Below, piece after piece: positions 7,284-16,153 of a stretch of DNA of 64,000 nt; position 1 is the stretch's first letter, and the number at the start of each line of letters is the position of its first letter. The translations under genes were made by a program, and so were the position numbers. The stretch comes from Algirhabdus cladophorae (lineage in GTDB: Bacteria; Pseudomonadota; Alphaproteobacteria; Rhodobacterales; Rhodobacteraceae). The notes beneath the pieces were generated by a model. That model saw only the letters and a program-made list of their open reading frames with translations, did no database searches and was not told the origin of the DNA. The stretch is from assembly GCF_044772865.1 (NCBI RefSeq), contig NZ_CP173029.1:2046001-2110000 (forward strand), written 5' to 3'.

Positions 7284-7961
7284 ATGCAGACATTTGATCT
7301 AGAGGCCCAAGGCCTGCGGGAACTGAACGCGACCCTGCATGCGCAGGCGGAAACCACCAATCAAACTGCTTGGGAAATCGTAAACCCCAAAGGCAGTCAT
7401 GCAATTGCCGTAGGTTTGGACGCACCCATCGAGGTTACAGTTAAGGGCTCAACGGGATACTACTGTGCGGGCATGAACAAGCAAGCGACGGTGAACGTGC
7501 ATGGCTCGGCTGGGCCAGGTGTGGCTGAAAACATGATGTCCGGCATCGTGACCATCGAAGGCGACGCCAGCCAATATGCGGGCGCCACAGGCCATGGTGG
7601 TACATTGGTGATCAAAGGCAATGCCTCGTCCCGTTGCGGGATCTCCATGAAGGGCATCGACATCGTGGTGCATGGAAATGTGGGCCACATGAGCGCATTT
7701 ATGGCCCAGTCCGGCAACCTCGTGGTTTGCGGTGACGCTGGCGACGCATTGGGTGACAGCATCTATGAGGCGCGTCTGTTTGTACGCGGTTCGGTCAAAT
7801 CCTTGGGTGCCGATTGCATCGAAAAGGAAATGCGCCCGGAACATATCGCCATACTCGAAGAACTGCTCGAACGCGGCGGCTGCGACGCCGAAGCATCCGA
7901 GTTCAAGCGCTATGGCTCTGCCCGGACGCTGTATACCTTCAACATCGACAACGCATATTAA
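7284..7961 (+). CDS. mgsB: N-methylglutamate synthase subunit B (GXGXG beta-helix domain)
   Basis: A 225-residue protein beginning MQTFDLEAQGLRELN, one base after the mgsA stop. It is built of repeated short strands with glycine-rich turns (GSTGYYCAGMNKQATVNVHG, GNASSRCGISMKGIDIVVHG, GNVGHMSAFMAQSGNLVVCG), the signature of the GXGXG structural domain found at the C-terminus of glutamate synthase large chains. It supplies that structural domain as a separate subunit between MgsA and MgsC. An upstream start at 7176 would lie inside mgsA and is rejected. Confidence 0.93.
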   Translation: MQTFDLEAQGLRELNATLHAQAETTNQTAWEIVNPKGSHAIAVGLDAPIEVTVKGSTGYYCAGMNKQATVNVHGSAGPGVAENMMSGIVTIEGDASQYAGATGHGGTLVIKGNASSRCGISMKGIDIVVHGNVGHMSAFMAQSGNLVVCGDAGDALGDSIYEARLFVRGSVKSLGADCIEKEMRPEHIAILEELLERGGCDAEASEFKRYGSARTLYTFNIDNAY

Positions 7962-7973
7962 AGGGGCCGTGAT

Positions 7974-9320
7974 ATGAAAGACGAAAAACAAGCCGGTGCC
8001 CCGCGCACTGTCCCGATCCAGTCGGCGACCTTCTCGAACCCGATCAACGCCGAGATCCGGCGTGCAGCAGCCACCGGCATCTATGACATTCGCGGTGGCG
8101 GGGCTAAACGCAAGCTGCCGCATTTCGATGATCTGTTGTTCTTGGGCGCCTCCATTTCGCGCTACCCGCTGGAAGGCTACCGCGAGAAATGTGAAACCTC
8201 GGTGACTTTGGGCACGCGTTATGCGTCCAACCCGATTGAGCTGGACATCCCAATTACCATCGCAGGCATGTCCTTTGGGGCTCTGTCGGGTCCTGCAAAG
8301 GAGGCCTTGGGCCGTGGGGCCACATTGGCGGGCACGTCGACGACCACAGGTGACGGCGGCATGACCCAAGAGGAACGCGGTCATTCCAACAAACTGGTCT
8401 ATCAATACCTGCCTTCACGCTACGGGATGAACCCCGATGACCTGCGCAAAGCAGATGCCATCGAAGTGGTTGTGGGCCAAGGGGCGAAACCCGGCGGCGG
8501 CGGTATGTTGCTAGGCCAAAAGATCAGCGACCGCGTGGCCGAAATGCGCAATTTGCCCAAAGGCATCGATCAACGCTCGGCCTGTCGCCACCCCGACTGG
8601 ACGGGTCCTGATGATCTGGAAATCAAGATTCTGGAACTGCGTGAGATCACCAGTTGGAAAGTCCCAATCTACATTAAGGTAGGTGGTGCAAGACCTTACT
8701 TTGACACGACTTTGGCCGTAAAGGCCGGTGCTGACGTGGTCGTTCTGGACGGTATGCAAGGCGGTACCGCTGCGACCCAAGACGTATTCATTGAACATGT
8801 GGGCCAGCCTATTATAGCCTGCATTCGTGAAGCCGTGCGAGCCCTTCAGGACCTTGGCATGCACCGAGACGTGCAATTGATCGTGTCGGGCGGTGTGCGC
8901 ACAGGCGCAGATGTAGCCAAATGTATGGCCCTTGGCGCGGATGCTGTTGCTATTGGGACCGCGGCGTTGATCGCCCTTGGGGACAATGATCCGCGTTGGG
9001 AAGACGAGTATCAAAAGCTGGGCACAACCGCTGGCGCCTATGATGACTGGCACGAGGGCCAAGACCCTGCGGGCATCACAACGCAGGACCCGGATCTGAT
9101 GGCCCGTTTTGACCCCATTGAGGGCGGCAGGCGGTTGAACAACTACCTCAAGGTGATGACCCTCGAGGCGCAAACCATCGCACGGGCCTGTGGCAAAAAC
9201 CATGTCCATAACTTGGAACCCGAGGACCTCTGCGCTGTAACCATGGAAGCCGCCGCCATGGCGAAAATTCCGCTGGCGGGCACCGATTGGTACCCCGGCA
9301 AACCTGGCTCAAGCTACTGA
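7974..9320 (+). CDS. mgsC: N-methylglutamate synthase subunit C (FMN-binding glutamate synthase domain)
   Basis: A 448-residue protein homologous to the FMN-binding central domain of glutamate synthase. Visible motifs are PITIAGMSFGALSGPAKEAL, TTTGDGGMTQEE, GQGAKPGGGGMLLGQKIS, VPIYIKVGGARPY, VVLDGMQGGTAATQDVF and SGGVRTGADVAKCMALGADA, which line the FMN barrel. It catalyses the condensation half of the MgsABC reaction, moving the methylamine group of gamma-glutamylmethylamide onto the acceptor to give N-methylglutamate. It begins 12 bases after mgsB. A G+C-rich hairpin lies between it and gmaS. Confidence 0.93.
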   Translation: MKDEKQAGAPRTVPIQSATFSNPINAEIRRAAATGIYDIRGGGAKRKLPHFDDLLFLGASISRYPLEGYREKCETSVTLGTRYASNPIELDIPITIAGMSFGALSGPAKEALGRGATLAGTSTTTGDGGMTQEERGHSNKLVYQYLPSRYGMNPDDLRKADAIEVVVGQGAKPGGGGMLLGQKISDRVAEMRNLPKGIDQRSACRHPDWTGPDDLEIKILELREITSWKVPIYIKVGGARPYFDTTLAVKAGADVVVLDGMQGGTAATQDVFIEHVGQPIIACIREAVRALQDLGMHRDVQLIVSGGVRTGADVAKCMALGADAVAIGTAALIALGDNDPRWEDEYQKLGTTAGAYDDWHEGQDPAGITTQDPDLMARFDPIEGGRRLNNYLKVMTLEAQTIARACGKNHVHNLEPEDLCAVTMEAAAMAKIPLAGTDWYPGKPGSSY

Positions 9321-9328
9321 TGACATTC

Positions 9329-9354
9329 AGGGCGCGTCCGCAGGGTCGCGCCCT
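9329..9354 (+). promoter_or_regulatory. Intercistronic hairpin between mgsC and gmaS
   Basis: AGGGCGCG (9329-9336) pairs with CGCGCCCT (9347-9354) around a 10-base loop. No T-tract follows, so it is more likely an RNA processing or stabilising hairpin than a terminator. Confidence 0.5.
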
Positions 9355-9388
9355 TCGCATATAAAGACGACCAATAGGGATAACGACA

Positions 9389-10723
9389 ATGACAACTGAT
9401 CTGGCCAAGTTTGCCAAAGACAATGGCATCAAATATTTCATGATCTCCTTCACTGACCTTTTTGGAGGGCAACGGGCCAAATTGGTCCCTGCCCGCGCCA
9501 TTGCGGACATGCAGGAAGACGGCGCAGGCTTTGCCGGTTTTGCCACATGGCTGGACCTGACCCCAGCCCACCCTGATATGTTGGCCGTGCCGGACCCCGA
9601 GGCCGTGATCCAATTGCCGTGGAACAAGGAAATCGCTTGGGTCCCTGCCGATTGTGTCATGGAAGACCAACCGGTGGAACAAGCCCCCCGCAACGTACTC
9701 CGCAAACTTATCGCAGAGGCCGCCGCCGAGGGCATGCATGTCAAAACAGGGATCGAAGCCGAATTCTTCCTCCTGACGCCCGAAGGCGACCAAATCAGCG
9801 ATCAATATGATACCGCAGCCAAGCCGTGCTATGATCAGCAGGCCTTTATGCGCCGCCTCGACGTGATCCGCGAGATCAGCGACCACATGTTGGAAATGGG
9901 CTGGAATCCTTATCAAAACGACCACGAAGACGCCAATGGCCAGTGGGAAATGAACTGGGATTTTGACGACGCGCTCAAAACGGCGGACAAGCATAGCTTT
10001 TTCAAATTCATGGCCAAATGCGTTGCCGAAAAGCACGGCTACCGCGCGACATTCATGCCAAAACCGGTTGAGGGCCTGACGGGCAATGGCTGTCACGCGC
10101 ACATCTCGGTCTGGGATGCGGCTGGATCAGATGCCAAAACCAATGTCTTCGCAATGGAACCCAACGACAGTTCACAAACCGCAGAACTGGGTCTGTCCGA
10201 ACAAGGCCGTCACTTTCTTGGCGGGATTATGAAACACGCCTCGGCACTGGCCGCGATCACCAATCCGACCGTGAACAGCTACAAACGCATCAACGCACCG
10301 CGTACAATGTCAGGCGCTACATGGGCGCCCAATACAGTGACTTGGACTGGCAACAACCGCACGCATATGGTGCGCGTTCCGGGTCCGGGCCGCTTTGAGC
10401 TGCGCTTGCCAGACGGGGCGACCAACCCTTATCTGTTGCAGGCCGTAATCATTGCCGCAGGCCTTTCGGGCGTACGCTCCAAAGCTGATCCAGGCAAGCG
10501 CCACGACATCGACATGTATGCAGAAGGCCACAAAGTACGTGGCGCCCCCAAGCTGCCGCTGAACATGCTGGACGCCTTGCGCGAATACGACAAAGACAAA
10601 GGTCTGAAATCCGCAATGGGCGACGAATTTTCGGCCTCCTATATCAAAATGAAGATGCAGGAATGGAACGATTTTACGTCTCACTTCAGCCAATGGGAAA
10701 AAGACAACACATTGGATATCTGA
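9389..10723 (+). CDS. gmaS: Gamma-glutamylmethylamide synthetase
   Basis: A 444-residue glutamine synthetase-fold enzyme that ligates methylamine to glutamate at the cost of ATP, the entry step of the indirect (N-methylglutamate) methylamine pathway. The catalytic glutamate segment is KTGIEAEFFLL, the second metal-binding region is NDHEDANGQWEMNW, the ATP/glutamate loop is GNGCHAHISVW, and the C-terminal motif is NRTHMVRVPGPGRFELRLPDG with GATNPYLL. The length and the GNGCH-type loop fit GmaS rather than housekeeping GlnA (about 470 residues). It lies downstream of mgsABC, the usual roseobacter order, and is followed by a long inverted repeat that should terminate the operon. Confidence 0.95.
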   Translation: MTTDLAKFAKDNGIKYFMISFTDLFGGQRAKLVPARAIADMQEDGAGFAGFATWLDLTPAHPDMLAVPDPEAVIQLPWNKEIAWVPADCVMEDQPVEQAPRNVLRKLIAEAAAEGMHVKTGIEAEFFLLTPEGDQISDQYDTAAKPCYDQQAFMRRLDVIREISDHMLEMGWNPYQNDHEDANGQWEMNWDFDDALKTADKHSFFKFMAKCVAEKHGYRATFMPKPVEGLTGNGCHAHISVWDAAGSDAKTNVFAMEPNDSSQTAELGLSEQGRHFLGGIMKHASALAAITNPTVNSYKRINAPRTMSGATWAPNTVTWTGNNRTHMVRVPGPGRFELRLPDGATNPYLLQAVIIAAGLSGVRSKADPGKRHDIDMYAEGHKVRGAPKLPLNMLDALREYDKDKGLKSAMGDEFSASYIKMKMQEWNDFTSHFSQWEKDNTLDI

Positions 10724-10757
10724 TCAAGTGTCGTGATTTATGCCGCCAGTTGGATTT

Positions 10758-10818
10758 GAGTATTTGAAGAAAAAAGAAACTCTTAGACATACAGGGTTTC
10801 TTTTTTCCCAAAATACTC
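10758..10818 (+). terminator. Long inverted-repeat terminator after gmaS, made of two copies of a dispersed repeat
   Basis: The left arm (10758-10780) begins GAGTATTTGAAG and ends AAAAGAAAC. The right arm (10796-10818) begins GTTTCTTTTTTC and ends AAAATACTC. They pair over about 23 bases with 3 mismatches around a 15-base loop, and the right arm contains a T6 run, so it can act as a terminator. The left arm, read on the minus strand, is identical over 23 bases to 17055-17077. Confidence 0.75.
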
Positions 10819-10866
10819 CCGCCGGAGGCTCCTGACTTTTCATTCCATCCCAACGAGAGGATCATT

Positions 10867-12201
10867 ATGACAAAACGTGTAGCCATTATCGGGGCTGGCC
10901 CATCGGGACTGGCGCAATTGCGTGCTTTTCAGTCTGCCAAGCAGAATGGAGAAGACATTCCAGAGGTCGTTTGCTTTGAAAAACAGTCGAACTGGGGCGG
11001 GCTTTGGAATTACACGTGGCGCACCGGCGTCGATCAATATGGCGAACCTGTGCATGGATCCATGTATCGCTATCTTTGGTCCAATGGTCCCAAGGAAGGT
11101 TTGGAATTTGCCGACTATTCCTTTGAAGAGCATTTTGGCAAACAAATCGCCAGTTACCCGCCACGTGCCGTGTTGTTCGATTACATTCAGGGCCGTGTCG
11201 AGAAAGCCGGTGTGCGTGATTGGATCCGGTTTGAGACCGCTGTGCGGCGCGTGGAATTTGAGGGCGGCACATTCAGTGTCACGGTTAAAGACCTTCCGAA
11301 TGATCGCGAATACACCGAAGAGTTCGACCATGTGATCTGTGCCTCGGGACATTTTTCAACCCCGAATGTGCCGGAGTTCGACGGATTTGAAAGCTTTAAG
11401 GGCCGCGTTTTGCATGCCCATGACTTCCGCGATGCGCTTGAGTTCAAGGACCAAGATATCCTTATCGTCGGCACCAGCTATTCCGCCGAAGACATTGGTT
11501 CACAGTGTTGGAAGTACGGGGCCAAATCCATCACGGTCAGTCACCGCACGGCCGCCATGGGCTATGACTGGCCGGATAATTGGGCCGAGGTTCCGCTGCT
11601 GACCAAAGTTGATGGCAACACAGCCCATTTCAAAGACGGCACGTCCCGCCATATTGATGCGGTGATCCTGTGCACAGGCTATCAGCATCACTTCCCATTT
11701 ATGGCCGAGGACCTGCGCCTGAAAACAGCCAACCGGTTGGCGACTGTGGACCTTTATAAAGGTGTAGCCTATCTGGATAACCCTGCCCTGTTTTATCTGG
11801 GGATGCAGGACCAATGGTTTACCTTCAACATGTTTGATGCGCAGGCTTGGTGGGTACGCGATGCCATCATGGGCAAGATCGCCATGCCAGATAACGCCGC
11901 TATGGCGGCTGATGTGGTCGACCGTGTGGCGCGCGAGGACGCTGGCGAGGACGACTATGACGCCATCTGGTATCAAGGCGATTATATCAAAGAACTCATT
12001 GCCGAAACGGACTACCCAACCTTCGACGTGGAAGGTGCCTGCATGGCCTTCAAGGAATGGAAAGGCCACAAGAAAAAGGGCATCATGACGTTCCGCGACA
12101 ACAGCTATAAGTCTGTGATGACTGGCACGATGGCCCCGGTACACCACACGCCGTGGAAGGATGCTTTGGACGATAGCCTAGAGGTCTATCTGCAGAACTA
12201 G
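10867..12201 (+). CDS. tmm: Trimethylamine monooxygenase (flavin-containing monooxygenase)
   Basis: A 444-residue class B flavin monooxygenase that oxidises trimethylamine to its N-oxide with NADPH, FAD and O2. It shows the FAD-binding motif VAIIGAGPSGLAQLR at the N-terminus, the FMO signature FKGRVLHAHDF near residue 178, the NADPH-binding motif ILIVGTSYSAEDIGSQ near residue 200 and the late VILCTGYQHHFPF. Length and motifs match bacterial Tmm. The gene is in the same direction as mgsABC-gmaS but is separated from it by a terminator-like repeat, so it probably has its own promoter. It converges with a DUF2805 gene one base away and lies next to tdm, which uses its product. Confidence 0.95.
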   Translation: MTKRVAIIGAGPSGLAQLRAFQSAKQNGEDIPEVVCFEKQSNWGGLWNYTWRTGVDQYGEPVHGSMYRYLWSNGPKEGLEFADYSFEEHFGKQIASYPPRAVLFDYIQGRVEKAGVRDWIRFETAVRRVEFEGGTFSVTVKDLPNDREYTEEFDHVICASGHFSTPNVPEFDGFESFKGRVLHAHDFRDALEFKDQDILIVGTSYSAEDIGSQCWKYGAKSITVSHRTAAMGYDWPDNWAEVPLLTKVDGNTAHFKDGTSRHIDAVILCTGYQHHFPFMAEDLRLKTANRLATVDLYKGVAYLDNPALFYLGMQDQWFTFNMFDAQAWWVRDAIMGKIAMPDNAAMAADVVDRVAREDAGEDDYDAIWYQGDYIKELIAETDYPTFDVEGACMAFKEWKGHKKKGIMTFRDNSYKSVMTGTMAPVHHTPWKDALDDSLEVYLQN

Positions 12202-12202
12202 G

Positions 12203-12415
12203 TTACTTATAAGATGCGCGGCGGGTGCCAAAATCATGCACTCGCTTGCGCCACGCGCGGTAACTGCCTGATTTCAGGTTCGAACGCATGAGTGCCACAA
12301 CTTCTGCCTCACGCAACCCGTATTCCAGTTTGATTGTCTCAAACGGCATGTGGTCAGACAGGGCCATCTCAATGATGGCGCTGGTGTCGGCTTCGGATAA
12401 ATCAGTTTTGCTCAT
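12203..12415 (-). CDS. DUF2805 / TIGR03643 family small protein
   Basis: A 70-residue protein, MSKTDLSEADTSAIIEMALS and then DHMPFETIKLEYGLREAEVV, ending RKRVHDFGTRRASYK. This matches the small conserved DUF2805 (TIGR03643) family, which is common in marine proteobacteria and has a helix-turn-helix-like look (ETIKLEYGLREAEVVALMR) but no established function. It is the last gene of the minus-strand unit after tdm and its small secreted partner, 19 bases downstream of the latter. It ends one base from the convergent tmm stop. Confidence 0.8.
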   Translation of the reverse strand: MSKTDLSEADTSAIIEMALSDHMPFETIKLEYGLREAEVVALMRSNLKSGSYRAWRKRVHDFGTRRASYK

Positions 12416-12434
12416 ATGGGTGAGCTAGAGCGCG

Positions 12435-12818
12435 TTATTCAAACAGCAACTGCTGGCCTTCAACCACTTCAAACGGGGTTGGCGGCGTGGATTTGCTGAC
12501 CCAATAGAAATCACCGGCCCATTCCATCACAAACCACCCTTCCCATTCCGCATCGTTGGGCCAAATGGATTGGTATTCCTGCCGGTCTGCATCCACACGC
12601 CATTGCCCAAGGGTCGAACGTGCTCCCTCTTGGGCATAAATCGTGCTGCCATCTGCATCAAAATATTGACGGTAGTTTGCACCGTCCCAACGCCCGATGG
12701 CTGTGTTGCCCTTAAGAAGGGCGTCAATCTCGTGGCCTTCGAGTTTAACCGATTGAGCAGAGGCCGTGGATGCCAAAGCCGCAAAGAGGCTGGCAAGGAC
12801 CCAACGCCGCGCGATCAT
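12435..12818 (-). CDS. Small secreted protein translationally coupled to tdm
   Basis: A 127-residue protein with a clear signal peptide (MIARRWVLASLFAALAST, cleavage near ASAQS), so it is periplasmic. The mature part has repeated aromatic and Gly/Asp-rich segments (GRWDGANYRQYFDADGSTIY, LGQWRVDADRQEYQSIWP, EGWFVMEWAGDFYWVS) suggestive of a small beta-sandwich or barrel. Its ATG overlaps the tdm stop by 4 bases (ATGA), so it is translated from the tdm message. I do not recognise a characterised family. Coupling of a periplasmic protein to a cytosolic demethylase is notable, but its role is unknown. Confidence 0.85.
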   Translation of the reverse strand: MIARRWVLASLFAALASTASAQSVKLEGHEIDALLKGNTAIGRWDGANYRQYFDADGSTIYAQEGARSTLGQWRVDADRQEYQSIWPNDAEWEGWFVMEWAGDFYWVSKSTPPTPFEVVEGQQLLFE

Positions 12819-15187
12819 GACCTTGGACGCTCTTTTTTCGGATCAAACGCCGCCAGATCGGCACGTACGGTGGCGGGCAGACGTTTTTGATGACCGTCGA
12901 GCTTACCAATCTCCAGTTCCGTTCCCGGTGCTGCGTGGGTGACATCAACCCGCGCCATCGCGATATTCCGCCCCAGCAGCGGCGAACGCATGGCCGAGGT
13001 CACTTCGCCCACCTGTGCGCGGCCGATATGGATACAATCGCCGTGGCCAATCTCGACCTCGCTGTCCACATCCAGACCCACCAATTTGCGCATGGGGTTT
13101 TCCTTGCGCCGGATCAGCGCGTCACGACCGATGAAATCATCGGGCTTGGATTTCAGTGGCACCGTAAAGCCGATACCGGCCTCAAACGGATCTGTCTGAT
13201 CGCTGAAATCATAGCCTGCAAAGATAAGGCCCGCCTCGATCCGCAGCATATCTAGCGCTTCCAGCCCCAATGGTTTCAGCCCATGTGGTTTCCCTGCCGC
13301 CCAGATCGCATCGAACACTTCGGTACAATCCTTGGGATGGCACATGACCTCATAGCCCAACTCGCCTGTGTAACCTGTGCGAGAAATCACAATTGGCGTT
13401 CCGTGCTCGTCGTTCAACCGTGCAGCGGAAAAGCGGAACCATCCCAACTGATCGAACTCAGGATTATGGGGGGCTGTCCAAATCAGATCGCGCAACAAAT
13501 CGCGGCTGGCCGGCCCCTGCACAGCCACATTGTGCAGCTGATCGGTAGAAGACCGAACCAGAACCTTTAGCCCCAGTTTTGCCGCCTGTTCCCGCATCCA
13601 TTCGCCGCCATAGTCATTGCCGCCAATCCAACGAAAATTATCACGCCCCAGCCGGAAGACCGTGCCGTCATCGATCATGCCCCCATGCTCGTAACACATG
13701 GCCGTGTAGACCACCCCGCCCACAGGCAGCGTTTTCATGTTGCGGGTAAAGACATACTGACACAGCGCCTCGGCATCGGGGCCCGTGACCTCAAACTTGC
13801 GCAAGGGCGACAGATCCATGATCACAGCCTTTTCACGACAGGCCGTGTATTCCTCGATCGGCCCCGCATCGCCCATACAATTTGCCAACCAATAGCCGTT
13901 ATATTCGACAAAATTGCGTGTGTGTTTGGCAAAGCTGTCGTGAAACCCAGTTTGTTTGGTCATTTTGGCCTCGGAATTTGGAGTGGCGCGGAAGGCAACC
14001 GCCCGCTGGAAAGTCTCAACACCGGAATAGGTGCGCACGTGGATGTCGGTTGGGTTCCAACCATTGGCCGCCGACGTATCATCAGGACAGGCGGAGCTGA
14101 CACAGATCAGATCGGTGATCGCGCGCAGCAGCACATAATCGCCCGGCCGCGACCACGGCTCGTCCGCATACATAACCCCGTGTTCGTCCAACCCTGTGTT
14201 GAAGAAGAAATTGATTGCCATCCAACCGGGCCGCGCAGTGACCCCGTGTTTGGCCAACGCCCCGTTGAAATTGTCAGAACAATTGGCATGACCCGGATAG
14301 CCGATATCGTCGTAGTATTTCGCAGCACAAGCCAGTGCGAATGCATCATGACGGCCGCAGGTGTCTTGGATCACTTCGACCAGTGGCAGCATGTCCTGAT
14401 CATAGTATTTAGCATGCAGACCGGGCATCGGGTAAGCGTGCCCTTGGATTGTGCGCGTGGTGGTCACGTCCAAGGCATGCTCGATCCCTTTGTCCAGCTT
14501 GCGCGCAGAAAAACACTGAAAATCCGTACATTGACGGCCATCTACATCAATTATCTGTATGTAGTCCCCTGCTTTGACGAAAAAGCTCTCTGCGCTGGCC
14601 GTATGCACACGGATGTCATCCACTGGATTGGCCAGCGGGTCGGGCAGTTCAAAACGGACCTTGGATTTGATCACAGCACGCTTGAGCGTGATCACCAATG
14701 GGGTCGCAGTGTTCTGTGCTTCGATATCCATCGCGCCACCCGGTGCGGCGACAATAATCGAGCCGTCCCCTTTGGCCGTAAAGCTGGCTGCATCGCCTGC
14801 AGGGCTAAGACTGTCGAAGAGATCAATGGAATGCACCGTGTCCAGATCAATGCCACGGGCATCCAAACCCATCCGCAAACCACGCAAGGATTGGTCATCA
14901 CTGGTCAAAAGTGCTTTCAGTCCCGCTGCCGTCCCGTTGGCACCGGCCCCGATTAGGCCCGAATCACTTTTGCCCTTGGGCGTTACAGCCAGCACTTCGG
15001 CCACTTGCCCGCCTTCTTCGTTGGTGATGGTGATCTGGTCGCCGGTCTCGATGGGGATCAACACTGCGCCCGCCCCTTCGACCACGTAGCGTTCGTGCCC
15101 GGGGGGCATAGAAAACACAGCGGGCTGAATGATTTTGCTGGGCTTTGGTGGCCCCGGCTTTACCTTGGGGTAGAGATCATCGAGCAT
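12815..15187 (-). CDS. tdm: Trimethylamine N-oxide demethylase (DUF1989-GcvT fusion)
   Basis: A 790-residue two-domain enzyme that cleaves trimethylamine N-oxide to dimethylamine and formaldehyde. Residues about 20-400 are a DUF1989 (urea carboxylase-associated-like) metal-binding region; candidate ligands are the Cys and His of IQDTCGRHDAF (C277, H280) and SSACPDD (C367). Residues about 410-785 are a GcvT-type tetrahydrofolate domain (NVAVQGPASRDLL, SRTGYTGELGYEV, ALDMLRIEAGLIFAGYD) that can trap formaldehyde as methylene-THF. Length and domain order match known Tdm. The start at 15187 has a GGGGGG ribosome-binding site. It is divergent from an EamA transporter and next to convergent tmm, which supplies its substrate. 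Confidence 0.95.
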   Translation of the reverse strand: MLDDLYPKVKPGPPKPSKIIQPAVFSMPPGHERYVVEGAGAVLIPIETGDQITITNEEGGQVAEVLAVTPKGKSDSGLIGAGANGTAAGLKALLTSDDQSLRGLRMGLDARGIDLDTVHSIDLFDSLSPAGDAASFTAKGDGSIIVAAPGGAMDIEAQNTATPLVITLKRAVIKSKVRFELPDPLANPVDDIRVHTASAESFFVKAGDYIQIIDVDGRQCTDFQCFSARKLDKGIEHALDVTTTRTIQGHAYPMPGLHAKYYDQDMLPLVEVIQDTCGRHDAFALACAAKYYDDIGYPGHANCSDNFNGALAKHGVTARPGWMAINFFFNTGLDEHGVMYADEPWSRPGDYVLLRAITDLICVSSACPDDTSAANGWNPTDIHVRTYSGVETFQRAVAFRATPNSEAKMTKQTGFHDSFAKHTRNFVEYNGYWLANCMGDAGPIEEYTACREKAVIMDLSPLRKFEVTGPDAEALCQYVFTRNMKTLPVGGVVYTAMCYEHGGMIDDGTVFRLGRDNFRWIGGNDYGGEWMREQAAKLGLKVLVRSSTDQLHNVAVQGPASRDLLRDLIWTAPHNPEFDQLGWFRFSAARLNDEHGTPIVISRTGYTGELGYEVMCHPKDCTEVFDAIWAAGKPHGLKPLGLEALDMLRIEAGLIFAGYDFSDQTDPFEAGIGFTVPLKSKPDDFIGRDALIRRKENPMRKLVGLDVDSEVEIGHGDCIHIGRAQVGEVTSAMRSPLLGRNIAMARVDVTHAAPGTELEIGKLDGHQKRLPATVRADLAAFDPKKERPRS

Positions 15188-15304
15188 TGGCCCCCCTGAC
15201 CCGCGACAGAAGTTGCATGTGCGGAATAAATATTTAACCTAGAGAATATACGCCTTCCGCAGAGTCGGCAAACAAATTCGCGCCCGCCTCATGAAAGGCC
15301 TTAA

Positions 15305-16153
15305 GTGATAAATTCCCTAACCCTTGGCTTGATCGCCGCCCTGTGCTGGGGCTTTCACGACATATGCGTGCGCTACGTCAGCCAAAAGACCCCGCTGATG
15401 GCGATGTTGCTCACCGTCTTGCTTGTGGGTTTGGCGTTTCATTTGGGCCTGATGACAGCGACCGGCGGGTTCGAGACCATTGCGCTGATCCCCGCACTCT
15501 ATGCCGGTATCGCAGGCCTGTTCTTTCTTCTGGCCAGTCTTGGTCTGTATTATGCGTTCGAACGGGGCCCTGTTCGCCTTGTCTCGCCCATTATTGGCGC
15601 CTATCCGGTTCTTTCCATCGCATGGGCGACGATCCAAGGTACGCCCATTACAGCGCTCCAGATCCTCGCAGTACTGGCAATCATCGCAGGTGTCGGTATG
15701 GTTGCAGCCCTTGCAGATCAAAGTAATGAGGACACACCACCCAAAGGCCTGACCATCCTTTACTCCTTCATAGCAGCCGTGGGGTTTGCAGGAACATTCG
15801 CCTTTGGCCAACATGCTGCTGAACTCTCCGCCGAGATGCCTGCAACACTGGTCACCCGTATCTTGGCCCCCACCCTTCTGGTCGTATTTATGCTGGTCAA
15901 AGGCCACACATTTTGGACCGGCCGAAAGGCGCTGCCGGTCTTGATACTGATGGGCATAGCTGACGGTATTGCCTTGCTTTGCGTGGTCTCTGCATCAGGC
16001 TACGCCAACCCCGAATACGCCGCTGTGACCTCGTCCATCTTTGGCCTGATCACGATCGTCTTGGCTTGGGCCATTTTGCGCGAGGCCATGACGCGGGCTC
16101 AATGGCTGGGCTGCGCTGTGGCCTTCGCAGGGATTGGCTATCTCGCCCTCTAA
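15305..16153 (+). CDS. EamA/DMT-family membrane transporter
   Basis: A 282-residue protein with about 10 hydrophobic helices in two EamA repeats, typical of drug/metabolite transporters (LTLGLIAALCWGFHDICVRY at the start, AILREAMTRAQWLGCAVAFA near the end). The apparent start is a GTG at 15305 preceded by GAAAGG. It is divergent from tdm across a 117-base shared promoter region, so it may export or import a metabolite of methylamine breakdown. The substrate cannot be read from sequence. It overlaps the convergent folD end by 4 bases. Confidence 0.85.
   Translation: MINSLTLGLIAALCWGFHDICVRYVSQKTPLMAMLLTVLLVGLAFHLGLMTATGGFETIALIPALYAGIAGLFFLLASLGLYYAFERGPVRLVSPIIGAYPVLSIAWATIQGTPITALQILAVLAIIAGVGMVAALADQSNEDTPPKGLTILYSFIAAVGFAGTFAFGQHAAELSAEMPATLVTRILAPTLLVVFMLVKGHTFWTGRKALPVLILMGIADGIALLCVVSASGYANPEYAAVTSSIFGLITIVLAWAILREAMTRAQWLGCAVAFAGIGYLAL

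Noticed and set aside
13685..14956. A 423-codon plus-strand frame opposite tdm, and a similar 469-codon frame at 32199-33608 opposite hyuA
   Set aside because: Both are antisense to well-supported enzymes, have no domain character or ribosome-binding site and arise from codon bias.
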